64,000 nucleotides of DNA. Source: Eublepharis macularius. Lineage: Eukaryota; Chordata; Lepidosauria; Squamata; Eublepharidae. Location of the stretch: NCBI RefSeq assembly GCF_028583425.1, contig NC_072793.1, positions 103,525,689 to 103,589,688 of the forward strand, read 5' to 3'. Made by a program: the position numbers and the translations under genes. Positions 23,401-33,965 of this stretch are shown piece after piece. A model generated the notes under the pieces. That model was not told the origin of the DNA and searched no databases. It worked only from the letters and a program-made list of their open reading frames with translations. The first letter of the stretch is position 1. Each line of letters begins with the position of its first letter.

Positions 23401-26400
23401 CCACTTCTCCAGAGTATTCAGGTCTTGTTGAATTGGCTGTGGCTACTAAGAAACTGAGGCAAATGTTTCTTGCTGTATTTGTGTGTTTATTTAACTTGCT
23501 TACTCATTTATCTATTTGTTATTTATATTTGTATCCTGCTTTTCAACTAAAAATTGGCTCCCAATATACCTCATAGTTTTATATAAATTTGGTTTAAATC
23601 ACAAATACTCATACTCATGTAGTTTGTTAATCTCTGTAGTTGTTTATATCTGTACAAATTCACCTGATGGTCAAAAATAAGCTCAGTATTACTTTCATCT
23701 TTGATAATTAATTAAAAATAGCTGAAGAAATTGTGATTCATTTTTCTGATAACTGGAAATAAGTGCTAAATTTGGCCTTTGTAATCTTGCTGCAGAAATT
23801 AATGAGCAATATCGGATTTATTTTAGATGCACCTGCAGATTATCTCATCATCTGTTAGAGGACCAATAATTTTATCTAGAGACAATCATATGTTAAAATT
23901 ATAAAAACTTGTTTTAGTTTTGACAGTCGCAGTATCTGTGGATGGCTTTCTAAAAAGAAAATCTAAGTGAGATATTTCTGGGTATATTGGGTTTTTAAAA
24001 AATTCAAAGCATTCTAAACAATCAGCTAAAAACCTGAATAGCTTTAAATTTTATATATTCAGTTAGGTTTGAGAAATGTTGGGTGATTTGATTTTCATTG
24101 GATGAGCTTTTTCAACAATAGCAAGATTTAGTTATATATTTCTTAAATTTTTGCCTGATTAAAAGAGTTATGCTTTATTTTTTAAAAAAATTACCTCTGA
24201 AAAATTAACTCACTCTTTAAGTGTTCTATAAAAGATAGTCTTTCTAGTCTACCTTACCTACATAGATTCCAATGAGTTCTCTAGTGCCAGTTAGTTAAGG
24301 AAATAATTCTCACAAGTTAATTTGGCACAGACACTTACTTGGATGCAAATGAGATAATTTGTTAATCAGAATTCAAAATCTAATACAAAAGATAAAATTT
24401 AATACAATTATTCTTTGAAGGGAGTAGCTGCCCACTGGATCAGGGTTTTACAGAGGGGTGTGGTGCTGCTTCCTGCCTTCCTTTTGAGGGCTACTGATGG
24501 CAGTTAAAAGTCAAAGGGAAAGGGGTCTTGAGGCATAGTGGAAATGTGGCTTTGAATTTAGTGTTCCCTTTTGTTAAGTTGTATTTGACATTTTTATGTT
24601 GTTATAACCTTTGGTTGAACTATATAATGACATATTAAAGCAATGAAGCATAATGAGGAAAGGAGGGGAAAGAGGCAATGCTTAACTCCCTTCACCTGTA
24701 TTCTCAATTTTATGTTAAAAATAGACACTCACGTGCACATGTTTTATAGATTAACAGACAGAAACATAAATAAATGCAATTGAATCCTGTCATTGTCTAT
24801 TTTGGCCTTTAACCTTGGAGGATTTTTTTTCCTCACAGGCAGCCATGTTAGGTAACCAGAATGCTTGGATTTTTCATATATGTAATTCTCATGCTTGGCT
24901 TTCTAGACTTACTGGAAAAGACAATAATGCTAGCAAAAGTTGAAGATAGTAGGAAAAGAGGAAGGCCTAACATGAGATTGGTTGACTCAATAAAGGAAGC
25001 TCCAGCCTTCAGTTTGCAAGACCTGAGCAAGGCTGTCAATAACATTTGGGAAGTCCTTAATTCATAAGGACACCTTACCTGACGGCACATAATACACACA
25101 CACACTGCTGACCCCACTGTGTGGATCAAAGAATCTATACAATGGGGCAATCCAGGGCTAGGTAGATTTTTCTGCGAAGCTAGGGAAACCCTAAATCTGA
25201 AAATTTTAAATAAAAAGTAATGTAGGTTGTTAAAAGCCTGTCCATCCTTTCCCTGTAACTCATAATGTCTGCATAAGTATGAACATTGTGAAAAAGAAAA
25301 CATTTTTTTAAAAGATAGGAAGTTACCAAATCGAGGGGGGAAACATGTAACTGGAAAATTGGGGAGAGGGAAGAAAGCACCTGAAGTAAGAGTTAGGAAG
25401 GGGAAATGAAAGTGGTGAGAAGGTTGGGGAGGGGGAGGTAAATGTGCTATTCAGATCATCAGTGGGACCAAGCATGAGGGAAGGAAGTGGGGACCAGTGG
25501 GGATGATGGGAGTTTTCCTCCTCTGAAAGGCTTCACGGGTTTAGTATAATATTCTTAAGCATAAATATTTATGCCAGCTCATTGTGATTAGTCCATTAGT
25601 CCATGATGTATACTAATCAAGGCACTTACTTATCAAACATTCTGAAGAGATCTGAAAGCTCCTCTTCTGATTTTCCTTTGCTGTCATCTTTCATACACCT
25701 GACCATCATAACTAAGAACTCATCAAAATCTACAGTGCCACTGCCTGTCAACAACACAGAATTTTAAAAAAATGCTAGTGTAACCCATCTCCCAGCTTGA
25801 ACAAATTGACAATAAATTGTGCTTTAGATTTCAAATATGATGAAAAGAAAATTAAAAATTATAAACGGTTGAGGATAGCTTTTACTTTAAGGGATCACAG
25901 TGTACGTTGTTATCACTCCTCGTTATCTGACATTGGAAAACTTGTATGAGGGTTAGGTTTAAAAGTTCTTTCTTAACTTCTTCCTTCTTCATTCACCCCT
26001 TGAATTCAAAGAACTCCTAAGAAGGGAGTTCATTGAAGACCACCTTTTTTTCTTTTTCTGCCTCCCATCATCCCTCCACCAAAAATATTCCATGATATTT
26101 AAAGCTTCCTTTCTCAATGTTTAACCATCTACAAGTCGGGAAGATGTTGCTCACCATCTTCATCTACTTCATCAATCATCTCTTGTAGCTCTTCAGGGGT
26201 AGGATTCTGCCCCAGCATTCTCATGACTTTTCCCAGCTCCTTTGTGCTGATGCACCCATCCTCGGCACCAAGGACAAAGATGTCAAAAGCAGCCTTGAAT
26301 TCTATAGAGAGAAATGAAATCAGTGTTTATTGTTGTGCTGTTTTTAACAACACAAAACTTCACAAAGTCAAATTGATTGCAGACTTCCCAGCCATGGTGG

Positions 26401-29400
26401 TCAGGAGTAGAGATGGGCACGAACAGAAAAAAAAACCTGAACATGATGTTGGTTGTTCGTTGCCATCCACGAACAGGGACTCACGAACAACCACGAACAT
26501 GACTCTGTTCACAAACATGTTCATGGTTGGCTCTTTGTGGGGCCAGCAGGCTCTCCTCCAGCCATCAAGATCCCTACTGCACTCCTCCCAGAAACCTGAC
26601 CTGAGCAGGCACCAGAAGAGGTACCAATAATAAATAATAGCTTGGCCCAGAGCCTGGCAGCAGCCCTGGAACTTGAAGGGGTAGATCCCTATCCCACCAC
26701 ACACAAAGAAAATTCAAGCTCCAATGCACTCTCTCTATCAAAATGCCAACAGCAACTGTCTCTCTCTCCACTGTCTGCAAAGTCAGAGCTGGGAGCCCCC
26801 CTCTCCCCTGGTCTTTTCTCCCTTGTTGTAACAAATTTGGAGCTCCACACTTGAAAGGAAGACCTGTCTATCAAGTGAAATTGGGCTTAGATTGGGGTTT
26901 CCAGGGCAACAGTAGGAGTTCAGAAGGAGTTCAGACAATCCCTGCCTAAGTTGCCAAGGGAATTGATTGCAGGTGCCAGACTATCTGGCTTGATGAACAG
27001 CAAGATGAACAGCAACGAATGAGGCTTGCAACGACCACCTGTGCATTTAGAATGGGGCCTCACAAACAGCTTGTTCGCGAACAGCAGATTGAGCCGTTCG
27101 TGGCTCTTTTTGGTTCGTATTGCTGTTCGTGCCCATCTCTAGTCAGGAGATGCCTAGCAGAGATCTCTTGTTTCCTCATTAGGAAAAATATATGACTTCC
27201 ATCATGTGTGTGTGTACCATTAAGTAGCAATTAAGAATTTTGCTGCACTTTTATAACATTTCATCTCTTCAAAGCAGAATCTCATGAAACAGGGCTAAAC
27301 CCTATGTACATATCAATATCAACCCGTATGATACATATCAATAGGCTTTGTAGATATAGTTAAGAATCCTGCAAAAAGAAGTGTCTCAATCATTTGTACA
27401 TAGCCATTTGTATATGTGTCGGGAGGGGTGGTGCCAATAGGCACAACTGGGCTCTCCTCTGTGTGCTTGGAACTGGACACACTTTGAACAACTGAACAAA
27501 GCTACATTCCTGTCTCTCAAACAATAAATCAAAATCTCCATGCTGCATACCTAGATAAAGTTCAGGTAGCGAAAGGGCTCAGCTCCAATGAGCCAGAGTT
27601 TCAGGCTTGATTGGAATGCTAGCAGCTGCTTTAGAGTTTTTCTAAAAGGAGTTTGAAACAACCTGCTCAGCCCAGAAAGAAAAGAAAAACTATTCCTAGA
27701 GATATGAAATGAATCTGGAAGCTTGATGGGCTTTTACAGTAGGATATTAGCCCTGAAAGGTACAGCTCTCTGCCTCCACTGCTGAAATACTACCCCTATA
27801 TGAAGGAGACATCTGTTGTTCAGGATGTTAAGGGGGGGGGAGGAGGGTTTGAAAAGAGTATTTCAGTCCTGAAGAAGAAATATGAAGACCAGACAATGCT
27901 GCCAAAATATTACTGTATAAAATCAACCAGCTCTTTAAGGCTGCATTGGGTTTTTTTGGGGGGGGGTGGATATTGGCTGGTTTTCATGGGTAGCGATTAA
28001 CTGGTGACTGTCAGTCCTTTTACTCCAATTATAGTCTGACAATGGAGCACATTCTTTGAAAGATTAAGTGGCATTCACTCACCATTTTTTTGTTCTTCTG
28101 TCAGCTGTTCAACCTTTATATATATATAAAAAACAATTATTATATAATAAAGAATTTGAGTCAGATAATATGCAATTTTCTCATACAAGAAGTCTTCTAC
28201 AAGTGCAAGGAGTCATCTTGTTATCATCTTGTTACTTCAGTCAAGCACAGTGCTATCTTAAACAAAGTTATACCTTCTAAGCTCATTGATTTCAATGGAC
28301 TTAGAAGAGTGTAACGCTGCTTAGGATGCCACTGCAAATCTCATAGAGATAGACCATAACTGCAGACATACCACAATCGGATGTTGCTTGATTAAGAAAT
28401 AATTTATCCTGTCCCCATCACCTGAATTAATTGATTCTATCCTACTACATAAAAGGCAAGCTGTATTGGTGACGACTCACTTTTTACCCCACATAGGCAC
28501 ACTTGCACGCCCCTCTGTGGGGATAAAAAGTGAGTTGTCAGCAACACAGCTTGCCTTGGAAGCCCCAAAGAGGCCAACATGGCGGTGGGAAGGCCCAGCA
28601 TGGCGGCATGGCCACTGCATGGTCTTGGGAGGGCCACACCACTGGACCAGGTCTCCCTGCCATCTGCGTAGGGTTGCCAGTCCCCCACTGGGAGCGGGCA
28701 ACGTGCCTGCCAGGGCACACTCTGTGGTGGTGCAGTGCTCTTCTGCATGCTGCAGTAAGCCCACTGCAGAGTGCAGGAGCACTCCAGGGCCCCTTGCGCT
28801 GCCACAGAAGTGTTCCTGGTCTCCACAGCAGCCCAATTCAAGCCAAATCAAGCCTGATGCCCCAGGGAGCGCAGAAGTGCTCCCTGGAGCATCACATGGC
28901 CAGCACAATAAAGTCACAACCCAGAAGTGATGTCATCATGTAGCCCAGGAGCACATATGCTTTGCGCACACATGAGGATGACCCAAAGGTGAGTGCTAGG
29001 TCTTCCATCTGGAGGGTAAGGGGATCTGGCAACCCTACCCCTGCTCCAAGATTCTGAAGGGCCACGGATGTGGCAAGGAGGCCCGGCCTCGCAGTGTGGC
29101 CCTCCAAAGGCCACACAGCAGCCACAGAAGTGACAGAGAAGTCAGGCACAGTACTACAGCCCTCCAAAGGCCCTGCAGCCGGGGCCTGCCAATCTGTTTT
29201 GTAGAGCCTGTTGAATTCTTCCATACAACGGGCTCTGTTGCTAGTGTTTAATAAGAACCATATCTTCATTTATTGTTTTTTTTTTAGCTAGCTCCTCATT
29301 TAGGGGTACTGAATAATGATTTACACGATTGCTTTGTGTGTCAAATTTAATACAATACGTTAACTTTCTCAGTAGATTTTGTAATTTTGAACTATTTTAC

Positions 29401-32400
29401 AATGTTTCCACATATCTTCAGATTACAGTCTCCCATGTCACGGTTCAAACCACTCTTCTGATTACAGAAAAACTACATGGAGTCAAATAATTCATAAAAC
29501 TATATCAACAAGCCAAAGAAAGCAATCCTAGATAGGTTTACTCAGGTTTACTCAGGAACCTGCTCCTGTTGATTCAATGGGGCTTTTCCCTGGAAAATTG
29601 TTCTTAGGATTGAACTGAAAATCACTCACAAAAACAACTGCTGAAGTCAACAAATAAATATCGATTGTGTGATGCTCACCTACCATTTTCCAGTTTTAGG
29701 CATGCTTTGCCCTATGCTTTTTTTAAAAGAAAAAAATTAAGCTGCATTAAAGCTGGATTCAAAATGATGATATCCCCAATGATACACAGATTAAAGAAAG
29801 GATGAAACCTGTTCACTTGGGAACCTTGCCAGGATACTTGTAATCACATGATCTACATTTTGTTCTTGAACTCTTGAAAGATATATTGGTGCTTTAGTTG
29901 TTTAAAAAACTTTCCACTACTTGCAGAATTTCAGATGTCTGACTTCATCCAAAATAAGGGTCTTCCACCTTCAAAGATGCATGTAACAACCAATCATAGA
30001 ACTGATGGTTTATTACTTAAAATATATCCTAATATTATCTGTTTACATTACTCCTGTTAAATTCTTACTGTTTGTCAACGCTTATCATCAAGTACTTAAG
30101 AGTTTTCATTTTGGCCCTAATCCCCATCCTCCTCCTCTTCAAGACTCACTTCTTTGCAAAGATTTTCCTGAACAATCCCCCCCTTGGTTTATCTGCTGAC
30201 TTTCCCATATACCATCCTGAGTTCTCCTTCCTGTTCCCCAAGTTCTCACAAGCACTGGCTCTCCAGCTGGGAAAGCACCATCATCATGCCCATCTATACA
30301 CTCCCTAGTACACAGCTGATAAGAAATACTAGAAACAGCATCAACAATTTCCTGTGCTTGTTCTGCATTTCAAAAGAATTTCGTCATCCTATTGTTCCTT
30401 ATTCCCAATAACTGTTTTGCTCTCTTTAGGTTCTGAACACGTCTTCAGAATAAACTGATACTTCTAGCTTAGATTTTTTTAAAAATGAACAATGAAGTTC
30501 ATTGTGAAGCCAGAACTGACCCATAAAAGTACTGATCTATAAAAGTAACGCCTCTCTCCTACTAAGCTCCTATTCCATTAAAAAAAGAACTGGACAACCC
30601 CAGAGATGACAGATGACAAGGACTATCTGTATTGGACAGTTATAGATAACAATAGTAGCAAGAAGTCTGTGCAGAATTTCATAGTGAAATCTAAATCCTT
30701 TTATCTAAGCCTCTGTGATAGAAGTGGAGCAGCTGGGAACTGTTCTTTCATTGTGATGGCAGAAAAAAAAAGGGTCACTGGAGACAGCAAACAACTGCCC
30801 CTTGTCACTTTTATGCATCCCACATAACTTGACTATTTTGGCATGCAGGCTATTTTTATGTCCTACTGACTGAGGTGCTGCTAGTAAGAATACTGATTGT
30901 TCACCGAAGCTGATTGGCATGGTATTTATCTGTGGAGCCTTTTATCTTGACAAATGTCCCTGGCAGTGTTCTTTGTGCAGTTCACTAGCGTCTGGAAACT
31001 GTACCAAAATTAGCCCTGCCTAAAAGATATGTGAGTGGGCAAGGTGATTGGGTTCTTTTAATCCACTTGGAACAGCTGCATTTTAAAAGTATTGGATGGA
31101 TTCATTCAGTACACAATTAAATTTGCCCATCATTTTGCAGTAAATTAGATCTTTAGTTCTTTCATCTCCAGTTAGACTCTCTGGTTACTGGCTTTTCGTT
31201 GTTATTTTTGTAGAGTCATGATCTTCACTTGGACATGAAGCACACTAGGAAGCCTTTACTATCACATCTCTCAGCCTAATTTACACTATAGGATTATTGT
31301 AGTATACTTATTTTTAATCTATGTATTTATTCCCTACATTTCTTTACAATGAGATCCAGTGTGCCTTGCATTATTCCCCTTTTCTCCATTTTATCCTCAC
31401 AGACTTGAGAGGTAGATGAGGCTGAGCAGGGCTTTTTTTCTGGGAAAAGAGGTGGTGGAACTCAGTGGGTTGGCGGCACAGAGGTCAATCTAAACTCCCC
31501 TCTGTCTGGAGATCAGGGGGCGGGGCCACCAGCCATGTGACCATTTTCAAGAGGTTCCGGAACTCCGTTCCCCCTGAAAAAAAAGCCCTAAGGCTGAGAG
31601 AGAATGACTGGCCCAAGGTCATCCAGAGGGTTTCCATGACAAAGAAGAATTTCCAACCTAGGTCTCTAGGTCCTAGTCCGGTCACCTAACCACTATACCA
31701 TCAACCCTTTGTTGGCAAAAATACATGAAGTACAGTCTGTGTAATTTCTATGAAAATCAAGTGTATAGTAACCATTCACAATGGCATCAGTACTAGGGAC
31801 TTATCTTGTAATTCTGGTAAGGATGATTAAGTTAAGAGAAATAAAAACCCAATATAAAAATTGCTCTTCAAAATTGTGATAAAATTTCCCTCACTGGATT
31901 TATGATCTTATTCATTGAATAAATTCCTTGCACAATTGCCCTGCCTTCCACTAATAGTCAGCTGAATTTCAGCGGTCTGTGTGTGATTGTAGCCCCCTTT
32001 CTCAGTATGCAATGCAAAGCATATGGAACCAAATGCACCATATTCTCTTGTATATTCTTTTGCTTAAAAAAAGATTTTCATACTTTAGGTAATCGTGTGT
32101 CCACAACCTAAACACTTTGTGGATTATTTACAGCACAGAGCAGCTGTATAAATCTCCTTTGGAGAGTTTATCACTCACCAGGATATATTCATCCCTTCTC
32201 CATCTGTTTTCTTAGGGATTCATAACACTTTTCACCACAGAAAACAGACTCCCAATTAATTTCCAGAACAGCAAGAACTATACTTCCACTCTCTTCCCTC
32301 CCATAATGAAAGATGAATTCATTAGACTATTTATATTATTGTAGTTAGTTTATGTGATTACTCCTCTTCATGGGTTAAAATCAGAATTGGCCAAATTCAG

Positions 32401-33325
32401 TTAGGATTGTGATTCCTTCTTCTCATTAAATGTAATATTTTGTTTTACCATTTCTTTTACAGAGTGGTAGTTAAAAGCAAAGAGAAAACCATTACAACAG
32501 TGCAGTTTTGTGGGCACCTTCATTGTCGATATTTAGGGGTGGGAAAGAGGAGAATTCCACATCAACTTCTTCACAATATATCTATACACTCATTTATCTG
32601 GCAAAAAAACTCCAGAAAATTAAGGTTTTAATATATACAAAAAAATGGTTGGACATTCTGTGTTTCCTATAGATTTCATTAGATACGATCATAAAAAATT
32701 GAAAGTAATTTTAAAATTGTTTTTAATCATCCAAATGTATTTAAATCCTACAGTTGCTCATACCACCCCATTAAATACGCTTAAACAAGTCAGACTCATC
32801 ATACAATCAAGCTGTATATACAAGCCTGAATTTTTACACAGAATACAACCAGCTGAGATTTTACCAAAGCAACCCAACAGTACATTGTAGAAGAAATTAC
32901 TTAAGAGGAAACTTAGCTGTGTAACAGATTTCTTTCATCAAATGGAAACCTTAAATAGAAGGTTCTACATTAGTAGAGTTAAAATTTATTATCAAAGTTA
33001 CATTGACATCTTAATTATCATTAGTAGCATCAGAAAGAATACTAGTAGTTCTCATGCCTTGTTAGGAACAAAGGGTGCTACCCTACGCAAGTCTATCCAG
33101 TGGGGCTTGCTTCCAGGAACATACTCTAAAACTGCAGTCTTAGAGTGTCACACATGGCCCCCCACCCCACGGGCACAGTATCTTCAGGGAACTGGCTTGT
33201 GTTCTAAGAAATCCAAACAATACTTCCTATGTTTTCACTGTAATTCCTGTATTTTCACTGTAATTCAGAACTATACCATGCTATATGGAAATCTTACTTA
33301 CCGCTGCCTTGTAAATATCATCCAT
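17420..33325 (-). CDS. TNNC1: Troponin C, slow skeletal and cardiac type (TNNC1), 161 aa, six exons
   Basis: TNNC1 is the calcium sensor of the troponin complex on thin filaments of cardiac and slow skeletal muscle. Coding exons on the minus strand: 33302-33325, 28083-28113, 26155-26301, 25630-25744, 18084-18220 and 17420-17451, totalling 486 nt (161 codons plus TAA). Donors are GTAAGT, GTGAGT, GTGAGC, GTAAGT, GTAAGC; all acceptors end in AG. The protein starts [20 protein letters not shown] and ends [12 protein letters not shown]-hand I is the cardiac type ([13 protein letters not shown]), which has lost calcium ligands and does not bind; loop [14 protein letters not shown], loop [15 protein letters not shown] and loop [14 protein letters not shown] look intact. 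This cardiac loop I separates it from fast-type TNNC2. Full family length, no break. Introns are much longer than in mammals because of inserted transposons. A TATA box lies about 95 bp before the ATG. Confidence 0.97.
18221..19810. other. TNNC1 intron 4 (3' part), no clear repeats
   Basis: No exon or strong repeat is seen. Open frames on the minus strand at 18617-18883 and 19266-19711 are unsupported by splice sites or family features. Confidence 0.4.
19811..20449. mobile_element. Non-autonomous hAT element (639 bp)
   Basis: Ends TAGGGATGTGCA and TGTGCACACCCCTA form terminal inverted repeats. The flanks GTGTTAAA (19803-19810) and GTGTTAGG (20450-20457) are a slightly decayed 8-bp target duplication, the hAT signature. 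The interior is built of TTCGGTA/TACCGAA-like and GAATTTTACTGAATTT-like phrases repeated on both sides, with no transposase. It contains a (GCTT)n run near 20250. It lies in TNNC1 intron 4. Confidence 0.8.
20458..21345 (+). mobile_element. L2-type LINE, 3' fragment
   Basis: The frame at 20437-20829 contains [18 protein letters not shown] and the motif [18 protein letters not shown], then in another frame [18 protein letters not shown] and [14 protein letters not shown]. These are hallmarks of the C-terminal end of L2-clade reverse transcriptase proteins. One frame change near 20820 shows that it is decayed. It ends in GGGAGAGCGGAATATAAATG and AAATAAATAAA, the L2 tail. Strongly 5' truncated. 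Confidence 0.85.
21473..22231. mobile_element. Non-autonomous hAT element (759 bp), 'GGGCACGAACC' family
   Basis: Left end TAGGCATGGGTACGAACC and right end GGTTTGTGCCCATGTTTA are inverted repeats. The 8-bp flanks CCTGTGAA (21465-21472) and CCTGTGAA (22232-22239) match exactly. Subterminal GTTCATGG/TTCGTGG-type repeats are abundant. The interior is shared with the element at 26.4-27.1 kb (for example GGAAGGAAGACCTGCCAATC and AAGGGAATTGATTG). No transposase is present. Confidence 0.9.
22616..23440 (-). mobile_element. CR1 LINE, 3' fragment
   Basis: The minus-strand frame 22879-23394 encodes a CR1 ORF2 C-terminal part, with [30 protein letters not shown] and the block [20 protein letters not shown]. 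After the frame ends, the 3' region finishes in the classic CR1 terminus with repeated ATTCTATGATTCTATG (plus strand CATAGAATCATAGAATCATAGAG). 5' truncated, as usual for CR1. The reading frame is open over 171 codons, so the copy is not very old. It lies in TNNC1 intron 4. Confidence 0.93.
23441..24845. other. TNNC1 intron 4 (middle), AT-rich, no gene seen
   Basis: Very AT-rich unique-looking DNA without coding exon, splice-flanked frame or clear repeat family. Confidence 0.45.
24846..25105 (+). mobile_element. Bov-B (RTE clade) LINE, 3' fragment
   Basis: One frame reads [20 protein letters not shown] followed by [11 protein letters not shown], closely matching the C-terminal end of Bov-B ORF2 proteins. 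The 3' end GACGGCACATAATACACACA fits the Bov-B tail with its (AC)n ending, the same tail type that ends the 5S SINEs of this window. Confidence 0.85.
26408..27141. mobile_element. Non-autonomous hAT element (734 bp), 'GGGCACGAAC' family
   Basis: Ends TAGAGATGGGCACGAACA and TGTTCGTGCCCATCTCTA are near-perfect inverted repeats. Flanks GTCAGGAG at 26400-26407 and 27142-27149 match exactly, an 8-bp hAT target duplication. It has the same interior as the element at 21.5 kb. It inserted about 100 bp upstream (in transcript sense) of TNNC1 exon 3 and leaves the splice acceptor intact. Confidence 0.93.
27150..28082. other. TNNC1 intron 2, no gene seen
   Basis: No exon seen. Includes G-runs near 27830 and 27957 and no strong repeat match. 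Confidence 0.4.
28440..29244 (+). mobile_element. Non-autonomous Helitron (805 bp)
   Basis: The 5' end is TCCTACTACATAAAAGGC, preceded by A; this resembles the TC-start 5' ends of vertebrate Helitrons. The 3' end is CTAG followed by T, and is preceded by a hairpin: AGAGCCTGTTG and CAACGGGCTCT separated by 12 bases, a few bases before CTAG. Insertion between A and T, a TC start, a subterminal hairpin and a CTRR end are the four marks of Helitrons. There is no target duplication, as expected. A second long hairpin lies at the 5' end (28451-28558). No Rep/helicase is encoded. GC-rich interior gives meaningless open frames on both strands. It lies in TNNC1 intron 1, close to exon 2. Confidence 0.82.
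28451..28558. repeat. Long inverted repeat at the Helitron 5' end
   Basis: AAGGCAAGCTGT and ACAGCTTGCCTT are exact complements, and the arms extend inward through TGACGACTCACTTTTTACCC against GGGATAAAAAGTGAGTTGTC, leaving a loop of about 25 bases. Subterminal hairpins at Helitron 5' ends are not usual, so this may be a family trait or an independent hairpin. Confidence 0.8.
29245..31330. other. TNNC1 intron 1, no gene seen
   Basis: AT-rich sequence. Open frames on the plus strand at 30005-30411 and 30606-30827 lack splice sites and family features. No clear repeats. Confidence 0.4.
31330..31710 (-). repeat. MIR-like tRNA SINE interrupted by a small hAT element
   Basis: Left part: CCATTTTATCCTCACAGACT and GAGGTAGATGAGGCTGAG. 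Right part: GAATGACTGGCCCAAGGTCA, GAATTTCCAACCTAGGTCTC, TAGTCCGGTCACCTAACCAC. Joined across the insert, these follow the minus-strand reading of a squamate CORE/MIR-type SINE with a tRNA-like head at the right end. Confidence 0.7.
31427..31590. mobile_element. Miniature hAT element (164 bp) nested in a SINE
   Basis: Ends CAGGGCTTTTTTTCTGGG and CCCTGAAAAAAAAGCCCTA are inverted repeats. The 8-bp duplication AGGCTGAG flanks it exactly (31419-31426 and 31591-31598). Removing one copy and the element restores the SINE body. It was therefore inserted after the SINE. Confidence 0.9.
31711..33301. other. TNNC1 intron 1 (5' part), no gene seen
   Basis: AT-rich DNA between the nested SINE and exon 1. 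No conserved exon or clear repeat was seen; any muscle enhancer here could not be recognised with confidence. Confidence 0.4.
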
Positions 33326-33389
33326 ATTTGATTATTGTTGGTCAGCAGCTGGGCTGAGATGACAAATTGTACAGAGACAAGCTTCAGGT

Positions 33390-33427
33390 CTCTGTCACTC
33401 TCTGTTCCTTGATGCTTTGCTTATATA
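33390..33427 (-). promoter_or_regulatory. TNNC1: TNNC1 core promoter with TATA box
   Basis: On the minus strand CTATATAAGC (TATATAA at 33421-33427) lies about 95 bp before the start codon. Transcription would start about 30 bases further, near 33390-33395, giving a 5' UTR of about 65-70 nt in exon 1. A TATA box suits a strongly tissue-specific muscle gene. Confidence 0.7.
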
Positions 33428-33794
33428 GTAGGCTAACAACCCTAAATGCGCCAGTCATGGACTCTTCATTACTACACAGCCCAGCATATACACACCCGTG
33501 AAAGGCTATGCTATCAACTTTCAAGCAAGATTCTTTTCCCCGTCACAACAGGAGGTATGCAGTTTGTTTCAGCTAGCATTTCTAAAGCCTGATCCTGATT
33601 CCATTGATGCTTTGCCTTTTACTTCAGTCAGCGGGCACAGAATTAAAGTAAAATGTGTGTCTTGCTACATTTAAGTTTATATTTGTGATCAGATAGTGCC
33701 CACCAATACAAAATTTTGGATCCCCCAGTTAATATTCACTGGGAGCTTTAGTCCTGCTGGTTTTATGTCTGTCCTAAAAGCTGAGGACCCTAAC

Positions 33795-33965
33795 CTGGAT
33801 ACCCAGGCATGCCATATCTTATCAGATCTCAGAAGCTAAGCAGGGTTGGCCTTGGTCAGTAATTGGATGAGAGACCTCCAACGAAGACCAGGGTTGCAGA
33901 GGCAGGCAATGGCAAACCACCTCTGTTAGTCTCTTGCCATGGAAACCCCACCAGGGCAGGCCTGT
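33795..33965 (+). repeat. 5S rRNA-derived SINE, second copy
   Basis: ATCTTATCAGATCTCAGAAG and CTAAGCAGGGTTGG are the 5S-derived part, followed by AGTAATTGGATGAGAGACC and the body CAGGCAATGGCAAACCACCT, matching the copy at 4.93 kb. The 3' end is cut or diverged near GAAACCCCACCAGGG. It is older than the first copy. Confidence 0.75.

Noticed and set aside
28437-28943. Overlapping open frames of 134-154 codons on both strands
   Set aside because: They lie wholly inside the Helitron; GC-rich sequence has few stops, and both strands being open shows lack of coding constraint.
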